Source of the DNA: Cenococcum geophilum 1.58
Lineage: Eukaryota; Ascomycota; Dothideomycetes; Gloniales; Gloniaceae
Direction of reading: 5' to 3'
Assembly (NCBI GenBank): GCA_001692895.1
Contig: KV748260.1
Coordinates: 124,001-188,000, forward strand
Length of the DNA stretch: 64,000 bases
The first letter of the stretch is position 1. Each line of letters begins with the position of its first letter. Below are positions 32,001 to 42,770 of this stretch, in pieces. A program made the translations under genes and the position numbers. Below the pieces are notes generated by a model. The model was not told the DNA's origin, ran no database searches, and saw only the letters and a program-made list of their open reading frames with translations.

Positions 32001-35000
32001 AATTCTATATCGTAACCTAATAGATAAGCAATAACCTCTACCTGTAATAAGGGCCTTTCCGTAAAAATCTAATTCGCAACCCTTATTAAGAACTACCGCG
32101 TCCTATTCTAAATATCGTCACCCTTTTTATAGCTATTTACTGTCTCTACTATCTCCGCCTAACACTTTATTATTAACTTATCTAAATTACGGAATAGTTC
32201 TACCGCCACCGCTACCTATTTCTATACTAGGTCCTTAACTTTAGTTATATAATTCATTATATAGAACATAATAGCCATCGTCTTATACTACGTTGCGATA
32301 AATAAGATATTATAGTTATACCGTAACCCTACTACTATGGCCTTATTCCACCGATTTACTATATTATAACTATATTAAATTTATAATACTCTATCTGCTA
32401 TAAACAACGTCCTTTTTATTAATTTTTACGGAGCCTTAAACCGGTAGAGGTCTTGCTTTCTTCCTAGCCCTATTATAAAGTACTTTATACAAGTTAGGCT
32501 ATAAGTGTAGATCTAAGTAGAACTAGCGTAGAAATTAGCTTCCTTATTAAATGCGGCCGTAAATTATTAGCTGTTTTATAGCTGTAATAATATATCTAAT
32601 ATTACTAACCTCTTTATATAAACTGCTGAAAATGCTTCTTAATTAAGATCCTATATTATTAACCTTATATTAGATAACTCTATATAATAAATAGGAAGGA
32701 CTATATAATAGACAAACCTTAATAAAGATACTGTCCATATATTGTATAACCCGCTCCTAATATACGGTTTAATTATCCCTAACTACCTCTCTTAGAGCAG
32801 AAGCTAGAGTTATATTTCTATAAAGCTAGAGGAGTCCGTAAAGGTAGAGAGTACTACACTCGTTTATCTTTACTATAGTAAAATACTAGTTAATGCGTCT
32901 AAATACGGATTCTTCCCCTATCTGTATATAGTGCTTAAAGAATATAAAGATCTCCCTATAAAAGAATATTGCCAAACTAATAGGATCTAATATTGCTAGT
33001 TATATCCGCTTATACGCTAGGTTAAGGCTTCTAAGAAACACTTCTACTTTTTCTAGTTTGCGGGTTCTATATACTACTAGCCTTAGTTTTACTAGGTTCA
33101 TAATATTATTTAGGTTTAAGGTAAACTATATAGCTAGGATACCGTGCCGAATTATAAGAGACTTAATCTTTCGCTATATACTTAGGCGATATTCTTTAAA
33201 TATTAACTAGCGGAACCTATAGAGTAACAGATTTCTTAACAGCTAGTTAATACTCTTATTAGTAGTCTTTCTAGAAACCTCTAGATGCTCCTTAGCCCTC
33301 TTTAGCCTCTTAGCGCTTAGTAACCGTACAATACGCTCTACCTCTAGAAAATTCTTCCTTTTTATGCTTAGCATACTTATACGACGATTTCTTAACCTAA
33401 CTATTATATTAAAGATAAGGAACGCGAAAATGTAATAGATTACAAAACGGCCGCTATATCGCTAGAGTACTAAGCGTGCCTATATCTCCAAACTTATATT
33501 CTAAGAAGATATAAAACTCCATACCACTTCTACTCCCTTTACTAGATCTATAATACTCTCCTCTACTTAGTATAGACCCCTATTTCTAACTGGGAATAAT
33601 ATTAAGAACGTCTTTATAAAGAACCGCGCATTAAATAAATTAGTAAACTCCTTACCCTAAGACATAAGAATGTAAGGCTTAGAAGCTTATCTACGCCGTA
33701 CTTCTACCGACCCCGTCTATATACTCCCCCCTATTTAATTATAAAAAGCATCTTACCCTAAAGTATTATACACGTACTATAACTTCTTTATATCTATAAT
33801 ATCTGGCCCTCTATTAAGGGCAAATATCCTAAACAAGCTAATCTCGTAAATTATCTTAGTGGGACTATTAACATCCACGTTATAGTCACCATCTTTACTA
33901 TTTTCCTCCTCCGCCTTATACTTATTGCCTACTATATTACACCCTTAACTAAGCATCGCAATAATTTCCTAAATATTTACCGGTCTATCCTCCTCTAGAC
34001 TACGCTCTATAGGTAGAATAACCTATTATATTCATACCTTCTTTCTTACTAACAGCTTATTCCGTTCTAAACGCCTATAGACTTAAAAAGGCACACTATA
34101 CGCTGGCGCCCCCTAGCTATTCATTTTAGCTATATTAATATCGATATTAGCATATAGGGGATTATACCTCTTTAGCTATACTAGCGCTCTCTTTACTACG
34201 TAACGCCGCACTAATAGGAGTACTAAGAGGTCCCTTAGTATAGGCTTTTCCCTTCCTTACTACAATATATAGATCTTATCTATAACCTTTAAAAGAGAAT
34301 AAGGTAGAACGTTTATTACAAACTCCTACACATTATTAGGAAACACTATAATATGCCCTTTAATATATTTTGGGTATCTTATACTTTATCTTTAACCCTC
34401 TAGAACGCTATACTTAGTAATAAACCTATAGTAGGAGTTTAGCGTAATAAGCTTCTCCTTAACCAGGGTAAGTTTTTTTAGCTTATTAGGAAATATATAC
34501 TTATATCCTAGCTAGGTATATAGCTAAGCTACATAGGATAAAGCACCTCGCTTTAGATGCTTTACGTAATCTATATAAGCAAGAATGCTTTCCCCTATAA
34601 GAAAACAGCTACTATATTTAAAAGGTGAATTATTTCTCTTCTTAATATAACTTATAATTTATATATCCTAACTAACCTTCTATAGCTCCGTTCTGCTAAA
34701 CTTATAATAATAGATCCTGTAGGTATATATTAGTAAGGTATTCCTATTATAGAATGCTTTATAAAACTTCTAAACCGTAGATACCTTTCTAGTAAGAGTA
34801 ATTAGTGTACACTATTCCTATCCGTTTAATAATCGCTCTTTTTCCGTAAATTTATCCTCTAGGTGTTACAAAACACTAGCAAGATCTTCTATCTATTTAT
34901 TATCACTCCTCTCCTAACGGACTACGGTTTTAGTATATTTTAGCCGCTTCTAATTAACTCTATTAATATACTTTCTCTTCCGTTACAGTAGGTAAATAGT

Positions 35001-36700
35001 TAACCCTATAATACGGCCTTCCTATACTACGTCCTCCTTAGTAGTAGCAACGACTTTATAAGATACTACACTTCCCTACCTTTAAGTCTCCTATCTACGA
35101 ATCTACTTATTAAGTCTCGCCCGTTTATACTCCTTCTATATAGCTTTAAAAATGTCTCCTAATATACGGATTCCTAAACTAGCACGTGCTATATTTTCCT
35201 AATTGTGTTTATCTATATCTAAGCTGTAAATAAAATCTAGTAGAACCGCTTTCCTTTCTAATATAGTTTAATTTCGCTCTGCCCTAGCCTGTTTATACCC
35301 CTTCTATATAGCGTTAAATATATCCTACGTGCGTATCCCTAAACCCATAAGCGCTATATTTTACTAATTGCGTATATACCCGCTGCTAAGCAGGTTAAGC
35401 AAAGACGGGAAATCCTAATTATTTCTATTTATACTACTTTAATTTAACCTATAGTCTTCGTATTTCTCTATTCCTACTACATTCTATAAAATATAATATT
35501 AAATCTTAGATTAAGGCACCTATAGTAGGGTACCTCTCTTTAGCCCTTACTACTTATAAATACTAATAAATCTATTAGTTCTCTAATCTGATCTAGCTTC
35601 TTATAATCTTTACCTTAGTTAACTTATGCCTTAGACTTATTAGCTCCTTAGCCCTTAATTCTATTATTAATATAATTCTTTATATGCATACTTAGAATAT
35701 AATTATCGCTAAACTAATTCTATCTATAATGCGTATAGCTTTATACCCTATTAGGCTCGGATATCGGGATATATCTCCGCGGTTATAACTTTAAAACCAC
35801 TTCTGTTTTTATTACATATTATATATAGCACGTATTCTCTTTTTAGCTTTAGCACTATATATTATATAAACCTTTTTTATAACTTCCGTAACCTTAAAAT
35901 CCACTTAAATACTAGAATATATCTCCCTAACTATAACTTTAAAGTTACTTTCCTTTTTATTACCCATTATATATAGCATATATTCTCCTTACGGCTTTAG
36001 TATAAGGTCCTTCTATGACTTCCATAACCTTTATAACTTAAACTACTCTTTTTATTCCCTATATTTTAATAAAGCTTAATACGCTAAAGTAGTCTTTATA
36101 CTTATCTCTTATAATTAACTCTCCGATTATTACAATCCTCTAATAGTATATGCCCTTTACTTTATATTAGACCTTACCTCGCTAACTATATTTATTCCAT
36201 ATATATCCTAACCCTTAAATAATGCCGCCTTAGACCACAGTCTATAAAACTTTATAAACCGTTTACGCATTTATATTTACGGTCTACCCTCCTTATATAG
36301 GCCTTACTCTCTAATCTCCCTCTAGTTAGATTTACCTATTATCCTTTTTTACGTATAACTGTAATGCCTACTTTTACTCTAACTAAGTATGGCGAGGTCT
36401 ATTTCCATAAGCCCCTTAGAAGCTAATAGAATGCAGGCGGCGATATATCCATAATATTTTTTGCACGCTTATAATCCCTAAGGGAGCTTCCTTTTTCTAA
36501 GGAGTAGTAAATTAAGGGTCTTAATATTAAGACTATTATAGAAATCCTTTTTCCTCTACTAACCTAGATAGCTAGCCTAGAGTACTAGACCCTCTAAGTA
36601 AACTCTAAATATAACGATTCTAACTTAGCCTTTTTTAGCCTTAACTTATTAATATATTAGTAGATACTTATTATATTTAAATAGGAAGATATATAGTTCT
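29098..36700 (-). mobile_element. RIP-degraded Helitron (Rep/helicase) relic
   Basis: The minus strand still reads, through many TAG/TAA codons, as a Helitron protein. From N to C it has a duplicated ENMARASLGIRI-type segment (~35150-35350), a Helitron_like_N region (FTLNLNNIMNLVKLRL near 33060-33130, FFKHYIQIGEESVF near 32930), the HUH site now STLYLYGLL (~32831-32855; both His are Tyr), and a PIF1-type helicase with Walker A now GSEGGTRKS (~30601-30627; Gly to Arg). This is followed by LGTAAVKINGVTIYLAC, FGPPARIFLE, YKVxGRTLN and DPYSLYVQLLRYRSLDGI, ending at TGA 29098. The changes are C-to-T or G-to-A at CpA/TpG, the RIP signature. The 5' limit is approximate, and typical TC/CTRR ends were not identified. 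Confidence 0.8.
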
Positions 36701-38270
36701 TTATATACGGCTATATTTACCCTTATACGCTTACCTAAGAGGTTAAGCTAGATAATAGTTAAGCAACTAGCGATAATCTAGCAAATTATACTATTTTAGT
36801 ACTTATCGTCCGCGATAAAGGCTATTAACCGTAAGTTTATTATACCCTTATTTATTATATAAAGTAACTATCTTTAATAGGTGCCGCAGTATTACCCCTT
36901 AAATAGATACCTTTCCTATTATCTTTCCAATAGTTAGTTTTACTAGGCTTATTATTAGCTCTGGTTATATACTCCTTAATAATAAGGCAGGTCTAAAGGA
37001 CACCTAACTAAAATGTTGTGTATTTATATAGCTTTTAACCTACCTTACCCCCAGAAATCTAAGTAAGACTCCCTTTAAGGGCTTCCACCCTTTTTAGATC
37101 TTTATTATCTTCCCCATCTACCTAAAACCCTAGTTATTACTCTATAAGAAACTAATTAATAAACATAAAACCCATTTCTAAACAAATACCTCATTTTTCT
37201 ATACTGGAAAGGTGGCAGGATTCCTTAATTACTATATTATAATCTACCTACTACAGCTTCTATAAGATAAAGTGTTTATTATTATACTAGACACTTAGGA
37301 CTTCTTTAAAAAGGCTAACCGAGACTCTATCTATATATTACCCTTAGTGGCTACTCTAGCTAAGTAACCGTTTACGAATCTCTTTGGTTAGGTAAAGTTT
37401 ATATTCCTATTAAACTAGGTAACTTAGCAAGCTATAACCCTAATAATAAATATAGTATCCTTTACTAAACAAACTTTATATATAGAATTAACCAGACTTA
37501 TACTTTACTATTAGTGCTAACTTCTCTCTTTTTATAAACTTAACTAATATAATATTCTAGCACTAATACCTACTACTTATTCTACTTCCTCTTCTAATAT
37601 ATTCTTATCTTCTATATCCCAATATAAATCTAATCTAAACCTCTATCCCTATACTATAACTTATTTTACCCTCTATACCTTTAATCTAGCCTACTAACCT
37701 AAACCCTATTTCCGCAGTAACTATACTAGATATACTTATAACGCCAACCTTTAAACGGTTAAATAATTACAACAGTATAACCTCCTTAAAGAAGCCTTAT
37801 ATAGTGCAGCCTATATAAAAGGCGAATTATAATTCGCACCACTCCTCGGCTATAATATTAGGTAAACCCCTTTAATCTTCTACTACGCCTTTAAGCGACT
37901 TAACTTCTTTACTATCTTTAGATGACATAACCAGACTATATTATAACTAATATCCCCCTAAGAAATATTTTAAAACTAACTAGGTATATCTTCTTACTAT
38001 AACGGGTGTTAATAGGTAGGAAGTGGAGCTGGATAGTAGGCTAAAGCTAAATAGTAGATTGGAAGTAAAAGTGGAAGTAAAGGTTAATAACGGGCAGAAG
38101 GTAAATAGTAGGCAGCAGCAAATAGGTAATAAGTATGCAATAGGCGGTATAGAAGCACCTATAAATATTAAATATATTATAGAAGGGGCATATATAATAT
38201 ATTATAATACTAGCTAAATATAAGAACTGAAGGCTCTTTAGATAAAATACAGCTATATAAAATCGTTAAG
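36701..38270. other. AT-rich block, unidentified
   Basis: Same low-GC, TA-rich composition as the Helitron relic but no peptide I can place; probably its 5' non-coding part or another RIP-mutated repeat. About 38020-38110 is purine-rich with short imperfect repeats (GGAAGTAAA, AATAGTAGG). Confidence 0.4.
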
Positions 38271-39857
38271 GATTTAATTTAAGTTCTTAATAGTAGATAT
38301 AAAGCAGCCGTGGAGATGTAGAGGTGTAGAGCTCCAGAGCTCTAGAGACGCGCTATAGCCGTGTAGATGTGAAGTGTAAAGCTCTTGGAGTTCTAGAACT
38401 CCATTATTGAAATTTTCTACCTTTTGTTCCTCAAGGCTCTTTTTAGGCAAACCGCTTGCGGTTTGCGTCACCTGTTGGTATCAGATTAGAGAAGTAAGCA
38501 AACACGTGCATTATATTTGAGTTAAAAACAACTATCTTGTCTTAGAGGTACATCTCGCCGCCAAAGCTGTGAACAATTTACGGGAAGTGGGGAGCGGCAT
38601 TTTGAGGTCAATGATGGAGTTCAGACTCCTTGCATGCACAGCCACGATATATTAGACAGTGGCACACATCCAATACACATCAAGCAAAAGCTGCCGCCTA
38701 AGCTTTGCAGGATCCACTTTGTGCTTGCTTTTAGCCACAATTTCAAATCAAGAATTTTGCCTTACTCTTTGCACATCTTACGCCCTCTTTCAAATCCTCA
38801 CCGGTCGTAGTCATTAGCCTTCTTTTCCAACCTCGCAAATCTGCCTTGTACCTCGGCCTAGTTTCCAGACCGAACCGGCTTGACCTCCCACTCTTCAAAC
38901 CTCACGCGACAATGCAACTAGAATCGCGTCTCCCGCCGCCCCCAGTAGAGCTTCGCTTACTCGTTCTATAACTTCAGTTGGAACCCGCCGCCGCCATCTT
39001 TATGTCTTGCCCCACTCCTCGTCTGCAAACAGATCCACACAGAAGCGCGCCTGTTGGCCTTTTCGTTCGCCAACTTCTCGTTGGCACAATCATATCCAGG
39101 TCCGTTGCAGCCTTACCCCGACGCCCTCAACTACGGATAAATAAGGAGCACTCTGCACCTTACAATTAACCCCGAGGCTCGGCCCGAGATGAAAAAGGAA
39201 CCGTTCAGCTACCTCCGGATACTTTGACGATAGCAATCCGCGCCTTAGGAGTGGCGTTGCTACCGTTCCTACAGCTCAAATGCGACACCAGCTCGATCAT
39301 GGACCATTTTTTATCATAGAAAACAACGTGCAGCTTTTTCGATGTTCGGTACAGAATTTGGTGATAAAATGCACGAGTTAAAACTCGCAAAGAAATGCAT
39401 CTAATTGCATAATGGTAGCCTAAAACCACAAATTTTCCAGCACCATTTTGCAGTTCATAACGTCGAGAACCGGTAGTGGTATGAATTTTTTGAGAGAGAT
39501 AATTGCCAGATGGAGATAGTTGGATTGGGCTGTTCGCTTAATTGAGTGTCGGGTTTGGGGGTGATCTCTAAAACTAGGCTTTGCCCAGGCCAGTTCACTA
39601 GCAGAAACGAGCCATAGATGCTTAAAAAGACTCATTACCTAGTAACAGCGAACACGCAAGGCTACTCTCTCTATAATTATCTGGGTAAAGCCATTGCCTC
39701 AAACACTACCCACAGCCTCGAAAGTCATGACAATTCGGTTGAAGCCGCTTTCTCGATCCGGGTTGTAACGTATAATATACATGCGCTGACCAAATTGCTT
39801 GGGCTGCGGCCCAGGCATCGTGTCGTCATCTCGGAGATTGAGAACCTTATATATGGA
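38271..39857. other. Region between Helitron block and the broken 2EXR-like gene
   Basis: Composition returns to normal near 38440. A perfect hairpin lies at 38447-38466. No gene recognised; a 74-codon minus frame (39205-39429) might belong to the neighbouring degraded gene but has no motif. Confidence 0.35.
38447..38466. repeat. Perfect hairpin, 9-bp stem, 2-nt loop
   Basis: GCAAACCGC TT GCGGTTTGC, a perfect 20-bp inverted repeat at the right margin of the AT-rich block. Such hairpins occur near Helitron 3' ends, but the helicase here runs in the other direction, so assignment is open. Confidence 0.6.
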
Positions 39858-40230
39858 CTAGAGCGTAGGATTCCAGAAGAAGCCGTTGTTAACGAAGATC
39901 TTGTCGATATTTGTTACAACACTCAGACCGCGGGCCACCGTGTACGGGCGGAGGCCGGTTCTCTTGGTACTGTCAATGACCATCGTCAGCGTGTTGAAGT
40001 GAAGATCTGAAGCTTCGTTTACGATCTCCAGCTGTCTGCCGAGCTCGGCATAGCTCGTGGTGAGTTCGACGTGGCGAATACTTCTGATTAGGTCGGGCTG
40101 CAGAGTATGCATCCGGGCTAGGAACACGTACATGTGTGCAAATGAAAACACCTGCTGGGAGAATGCCTGCAGAGATAGGTCGCGCTTCATAACAGATTTG
40201 GCAGCACGTTAGCAGCGGGAGGAGCGCCAC
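39858..40230 (-). pseudogene. Fragment of a fungal 2EXR/DUF7730-like protein, frameshifted
   Basis: From ATG 40190 a 110-codon minus frame has clear gene-like codon use and reads AFSQQVFSFAHMYVFLARM, SIRHVELTTSYAELGRQ and LHFNTLTMVIDS, ending FFWNPTL. Just upstream, in another frame, is ALLPLLTCCQICYEA, which fits the LLLTCRQIYxEA helix that precedes this region in fungal 2EXR/F-box-like proteins. The two need a frameshift near 40175. The N-terminal beta-strand part (LP.EIR...) is not seen. It looks like a truncated, decayed accessory gene; function unknown. Confidence 0.4.
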
Positions 40231-40231
40231 G

Positions 40232-40496
40232 GAGAGTTAATCATCTTGGGGTGGAGCGAAGACGAATTCGTATATTCGTATCCGGAGCTTTACTGGAAGG
40301 AGAAGTACGCGGGATTGCTATTCCATGGCTTATTTTAGGTAGAATTAAGTACGTAGGTGATAGAGGCGCAATGTCGAATTGAATGTGGGCCATGGAAGCA
40401 GTAACTATGTTGTGGGAGCTTGTGCTCGAAAACCCTTATAGCGTTGTTAAGATAGGGATTTGATGTTGAGGGGTGGGTTTGCACAACATTTCCTTA
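40232..40496. other. Short spacer before the element array
   Basis: No gene. It contains CAACATTT at 40484-40491, one base different from the CAACATTC target duplication of element copy 1. Confidence 0.4.
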
Positions 40497-41025
40497 TTAA
40501 CTCAGAAGCTCAGACGTGATTTTGGCTGGAGCGGATATTCTATCGGCCCGCACGCTAATACTTTGCGTCCGCTCCGTCAAAATCATGCCTGAGGCACTTT
40601 TGCAAGGTTTGTTAATCTATGATTTTATCACGCTCAACCACAACGTGAGATAATATCACTGGAAGTTAATCAATTATATGGGAGACCCTATACTATATAA
40701 AAATTTGGTTAACATAACCCCACAACGTCTTAAACCTGACATTAATTTCCTTAAAGTCAAAAATTGCATTGTTAAAGAGATCAGAGTGGGCCCGTGCGTG
40801 CTGCGGCGGTACGTGGTGCGGTAGTGCGCGTAGCGGTGGGCGGAGCGGTGGTGTCACTTAACTTTGCAGGCATAGATAGGGCTGATATGCTAATTAGTTT
40901 GATGATATTCCTAGGAGAATAGCTACGGTGGAAAGGTAGATCAATTTTGTCAAATCTAACAGCTTGCTGCCATACAAAATCCAGTGATTCGCTTAACAAA
41001 AACTGGTCTTAGCTTGCTAAGGTAA
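40497..41025. mobile_element. Hairpin-ended inverted-repeat element, short copy 0 (529 bp)
   Basis: Left end TTAACTCAGAAGCTCAGAC and right end (reverse complement TTACCTTAGCAAGCTAAG) match the termini of the two larger neighbours. A subterminal hairpin near the left end pairs CTCAGACGTGATTTTG with CAAAATCATGCCTGAG and GGAGCGGA with TCCGCTCC. Internal CCTGACATTAATTTCCTTAA also matches copies 1 and 2. The core is a GC-rich GCGGTRGTGC-like repeat (~40800-40850) where the larger copies have a 12-bp minisatellite. No coding capacity. Confidence 0.7.
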
Positions 41026-41033
41026 CAACATTC

Positions 41034-42725
41034 TTACCTCAGCAAGCTCAGACGTGATTTTTTTGGCTAGCGTCGGAATAACAGCTACGCCGTCTCCTTC
41101 TTGCAAAATCACGTCTGAGAGCCTTTGGCGAGATTTGTTAAAANCGTAAGCAAAATCCAATANATAGAGATTATAGATATCTAATTTATTCATTTACATA
41201 ACGCGCTATTATTACCAAAAGTTCATACATTATTTTTAAGGCCTAGTACTACTAGATAGTATAGATTTTATAATACAGCTATTGCCCAGTCCTGACATCA
41301 ATTTCGTTAAAGTTAAAAAACGCGTTGTTAAAAGCGTAAGCACATATTATATCTTATTAAATAGTCTACTAATATAGACAAAACTATACAGATACATAGA
41401 TATCTACTACTTAAAGCTATTGCAACACCTAATAGGTGTTATAGTTAGGTCCTTCCTTAAAAATATCCTCCCTTAGCCCGGAGAGCCTCTGCTACTACTA
41501 GGGGGTAAGCTTTGGGTAGAGCCTCGTGTAGAGCCTCGTGCAGAGCCTTAGTAGACCTTCGTGCAGATCTTCGCACAGAGCTTCGTGCAGAGCTTCGTGC
41601 AGAGCTCCGTGCAGGCGTGCAGACGTTCGTACGGGAGATCAATTGCAGAGACGTTTGTAGAGACGATTGTATAGGCGTTCGTACGGGCGTTCGTACGGGC
41701 GATTGTAGAACCTTCCTGGTATATTAGTGCTGCATGTTAGTAGAGCTTTGGAGCTCTATATAGGGCTTCGGGCAGAGCTTCGGGCAGAGCTTCGAGCTTT
41801 GAGCAGAGCTTCAAGCAGAGCTTTGGGCAGACCTTCGAGCTTTAAGCAGACCTTCGAGCAGACCTTCGAGCAGACCTTCGAGCAGACCTTCGAGCAGACC
41901 TTCGAGCAGCTTTGAGCAGACCTTCGAGCGGAGCTTCGTGCAGAGCTTCGAGTAGAGCTTTGAGCAGAGATTCGAGCGGAGCTTCGTGCAGAGCTCCGAG
42001 TAGAGCTTCGAGCAGAGCTTCGAGCAGAGCTTCGAGCAGAGCTTCGAGCAGAGCTTCGAGCAGAGCTTCGAGTAGAGCTGAGCAGAGCTTCGAGTAGAGC
42101 TTCGAGTAGAGCTGAGCAGAGCTTCGAGTAGAGCTTCGTGCAGAGCTTTTGTAGAGCTTTGGTAGAGCTCCGTGCAGAGCTCCGTGCAGGTCTTCCCCTG
42201 AGCTTCGTTCCGCAGAGCTCTCGCAAAGCTCCACAGCTCTACGCAGACGCAGAGCTTGCAACTCTATTAGGACCTACACCATAACCTATAAAGGGCTGCA
42301 AAGTAAATAAATTAAATAGGTATATAGTAGATAGAATATCCGCTGGTTGTAGAGAGGGCTAGCGGCGTAGGCGTAAGCGTGTTTACTACGCGGCTTGGTA
42401 GTATAGAGGTAGAATTGGGGCCTCTACGGCGACGAATTCCTCTTAACGTCGCGCGCGTATAAGGAGCTGAATATCTCATAGCTTATAGAGTAGGCTTTTC
42501 TCTATAATTTGGTATAATTTTTACGTTAATAGGTATTGTGGGAGGGTAGATCAATTTCGTTAAAGTTAATAAGGTCTTCTTATATAAACCATATTTAGGT
42601 TTTCTACAAATCTCGCCAAAGGGCCTCAGACTAAGAAAACGATTACCGTCCTAAATCAGCTTAGCGGACGGTGCGGATATTCCTATATCCGCAATCGATT
42701 TCTTAGTCTGAGCTTCTGAGGTAAA
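41034..42725. mobile_element. Hairpin-ended inverted-repeat element, copy 1 (1,692 bp), TSD CAACATTC
   Basis: The ends TTACCTCAGCAAGCTCAGAC and, inverted, TTTACCTCAGAAGCTCAGAC form ~20-bp terminal inverted repeats. The 8-bp CAACATTC lies directly outside both ends (41026-41033 and 42726-42733), a perfect target duplication. Each end carries a long hairpin: CTCAGACGTGATTTT...AAAATCACGTCTGAG on the left, CTCAGACTAAGAAA...TTTCTTAGTCTGAG on the right. The middle is a GAGCAGAGCTTC minisatellite. There is no transposase. 8-bp duplications point to a hAT- or P-like source enzyme; unassigned. Two undetermined bases (41144, 41163) fall inside. Confidence 0.88.
41512..42245. repeat. 12/15-bp minisatellite core of copy 1
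   Basis: Long array of CAGAGCTTCGAG units, often perfect over many units (about 42005-42070), with variants ACCTTCGAGCAG, GAGCTTCGTGCA and occasional 15-bp steps. Because the period is a multiple of three it leaves all frames open and gives artefactual ARSS- and SKLC-type peptides; these are not genes. Confidence 0.9.
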
Positions 42726-42770
42726 CAACATTCTGTTTTTGGTTGTGCTGACTAAGAACCCACTGTTAAG

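Noticed and set aside
28941..38270. Centromere-like AT-rich DNA
   Set aside because: The block decodes as a mutated Helitron over most of its length, so a transposon relic explains it better.
39618..40010. 130-codon forward frame opposite the 2EXR-like fragment
   Set aside because: The minus strand shows much better codon use and family-like motifs; the forward frame is its shadow.
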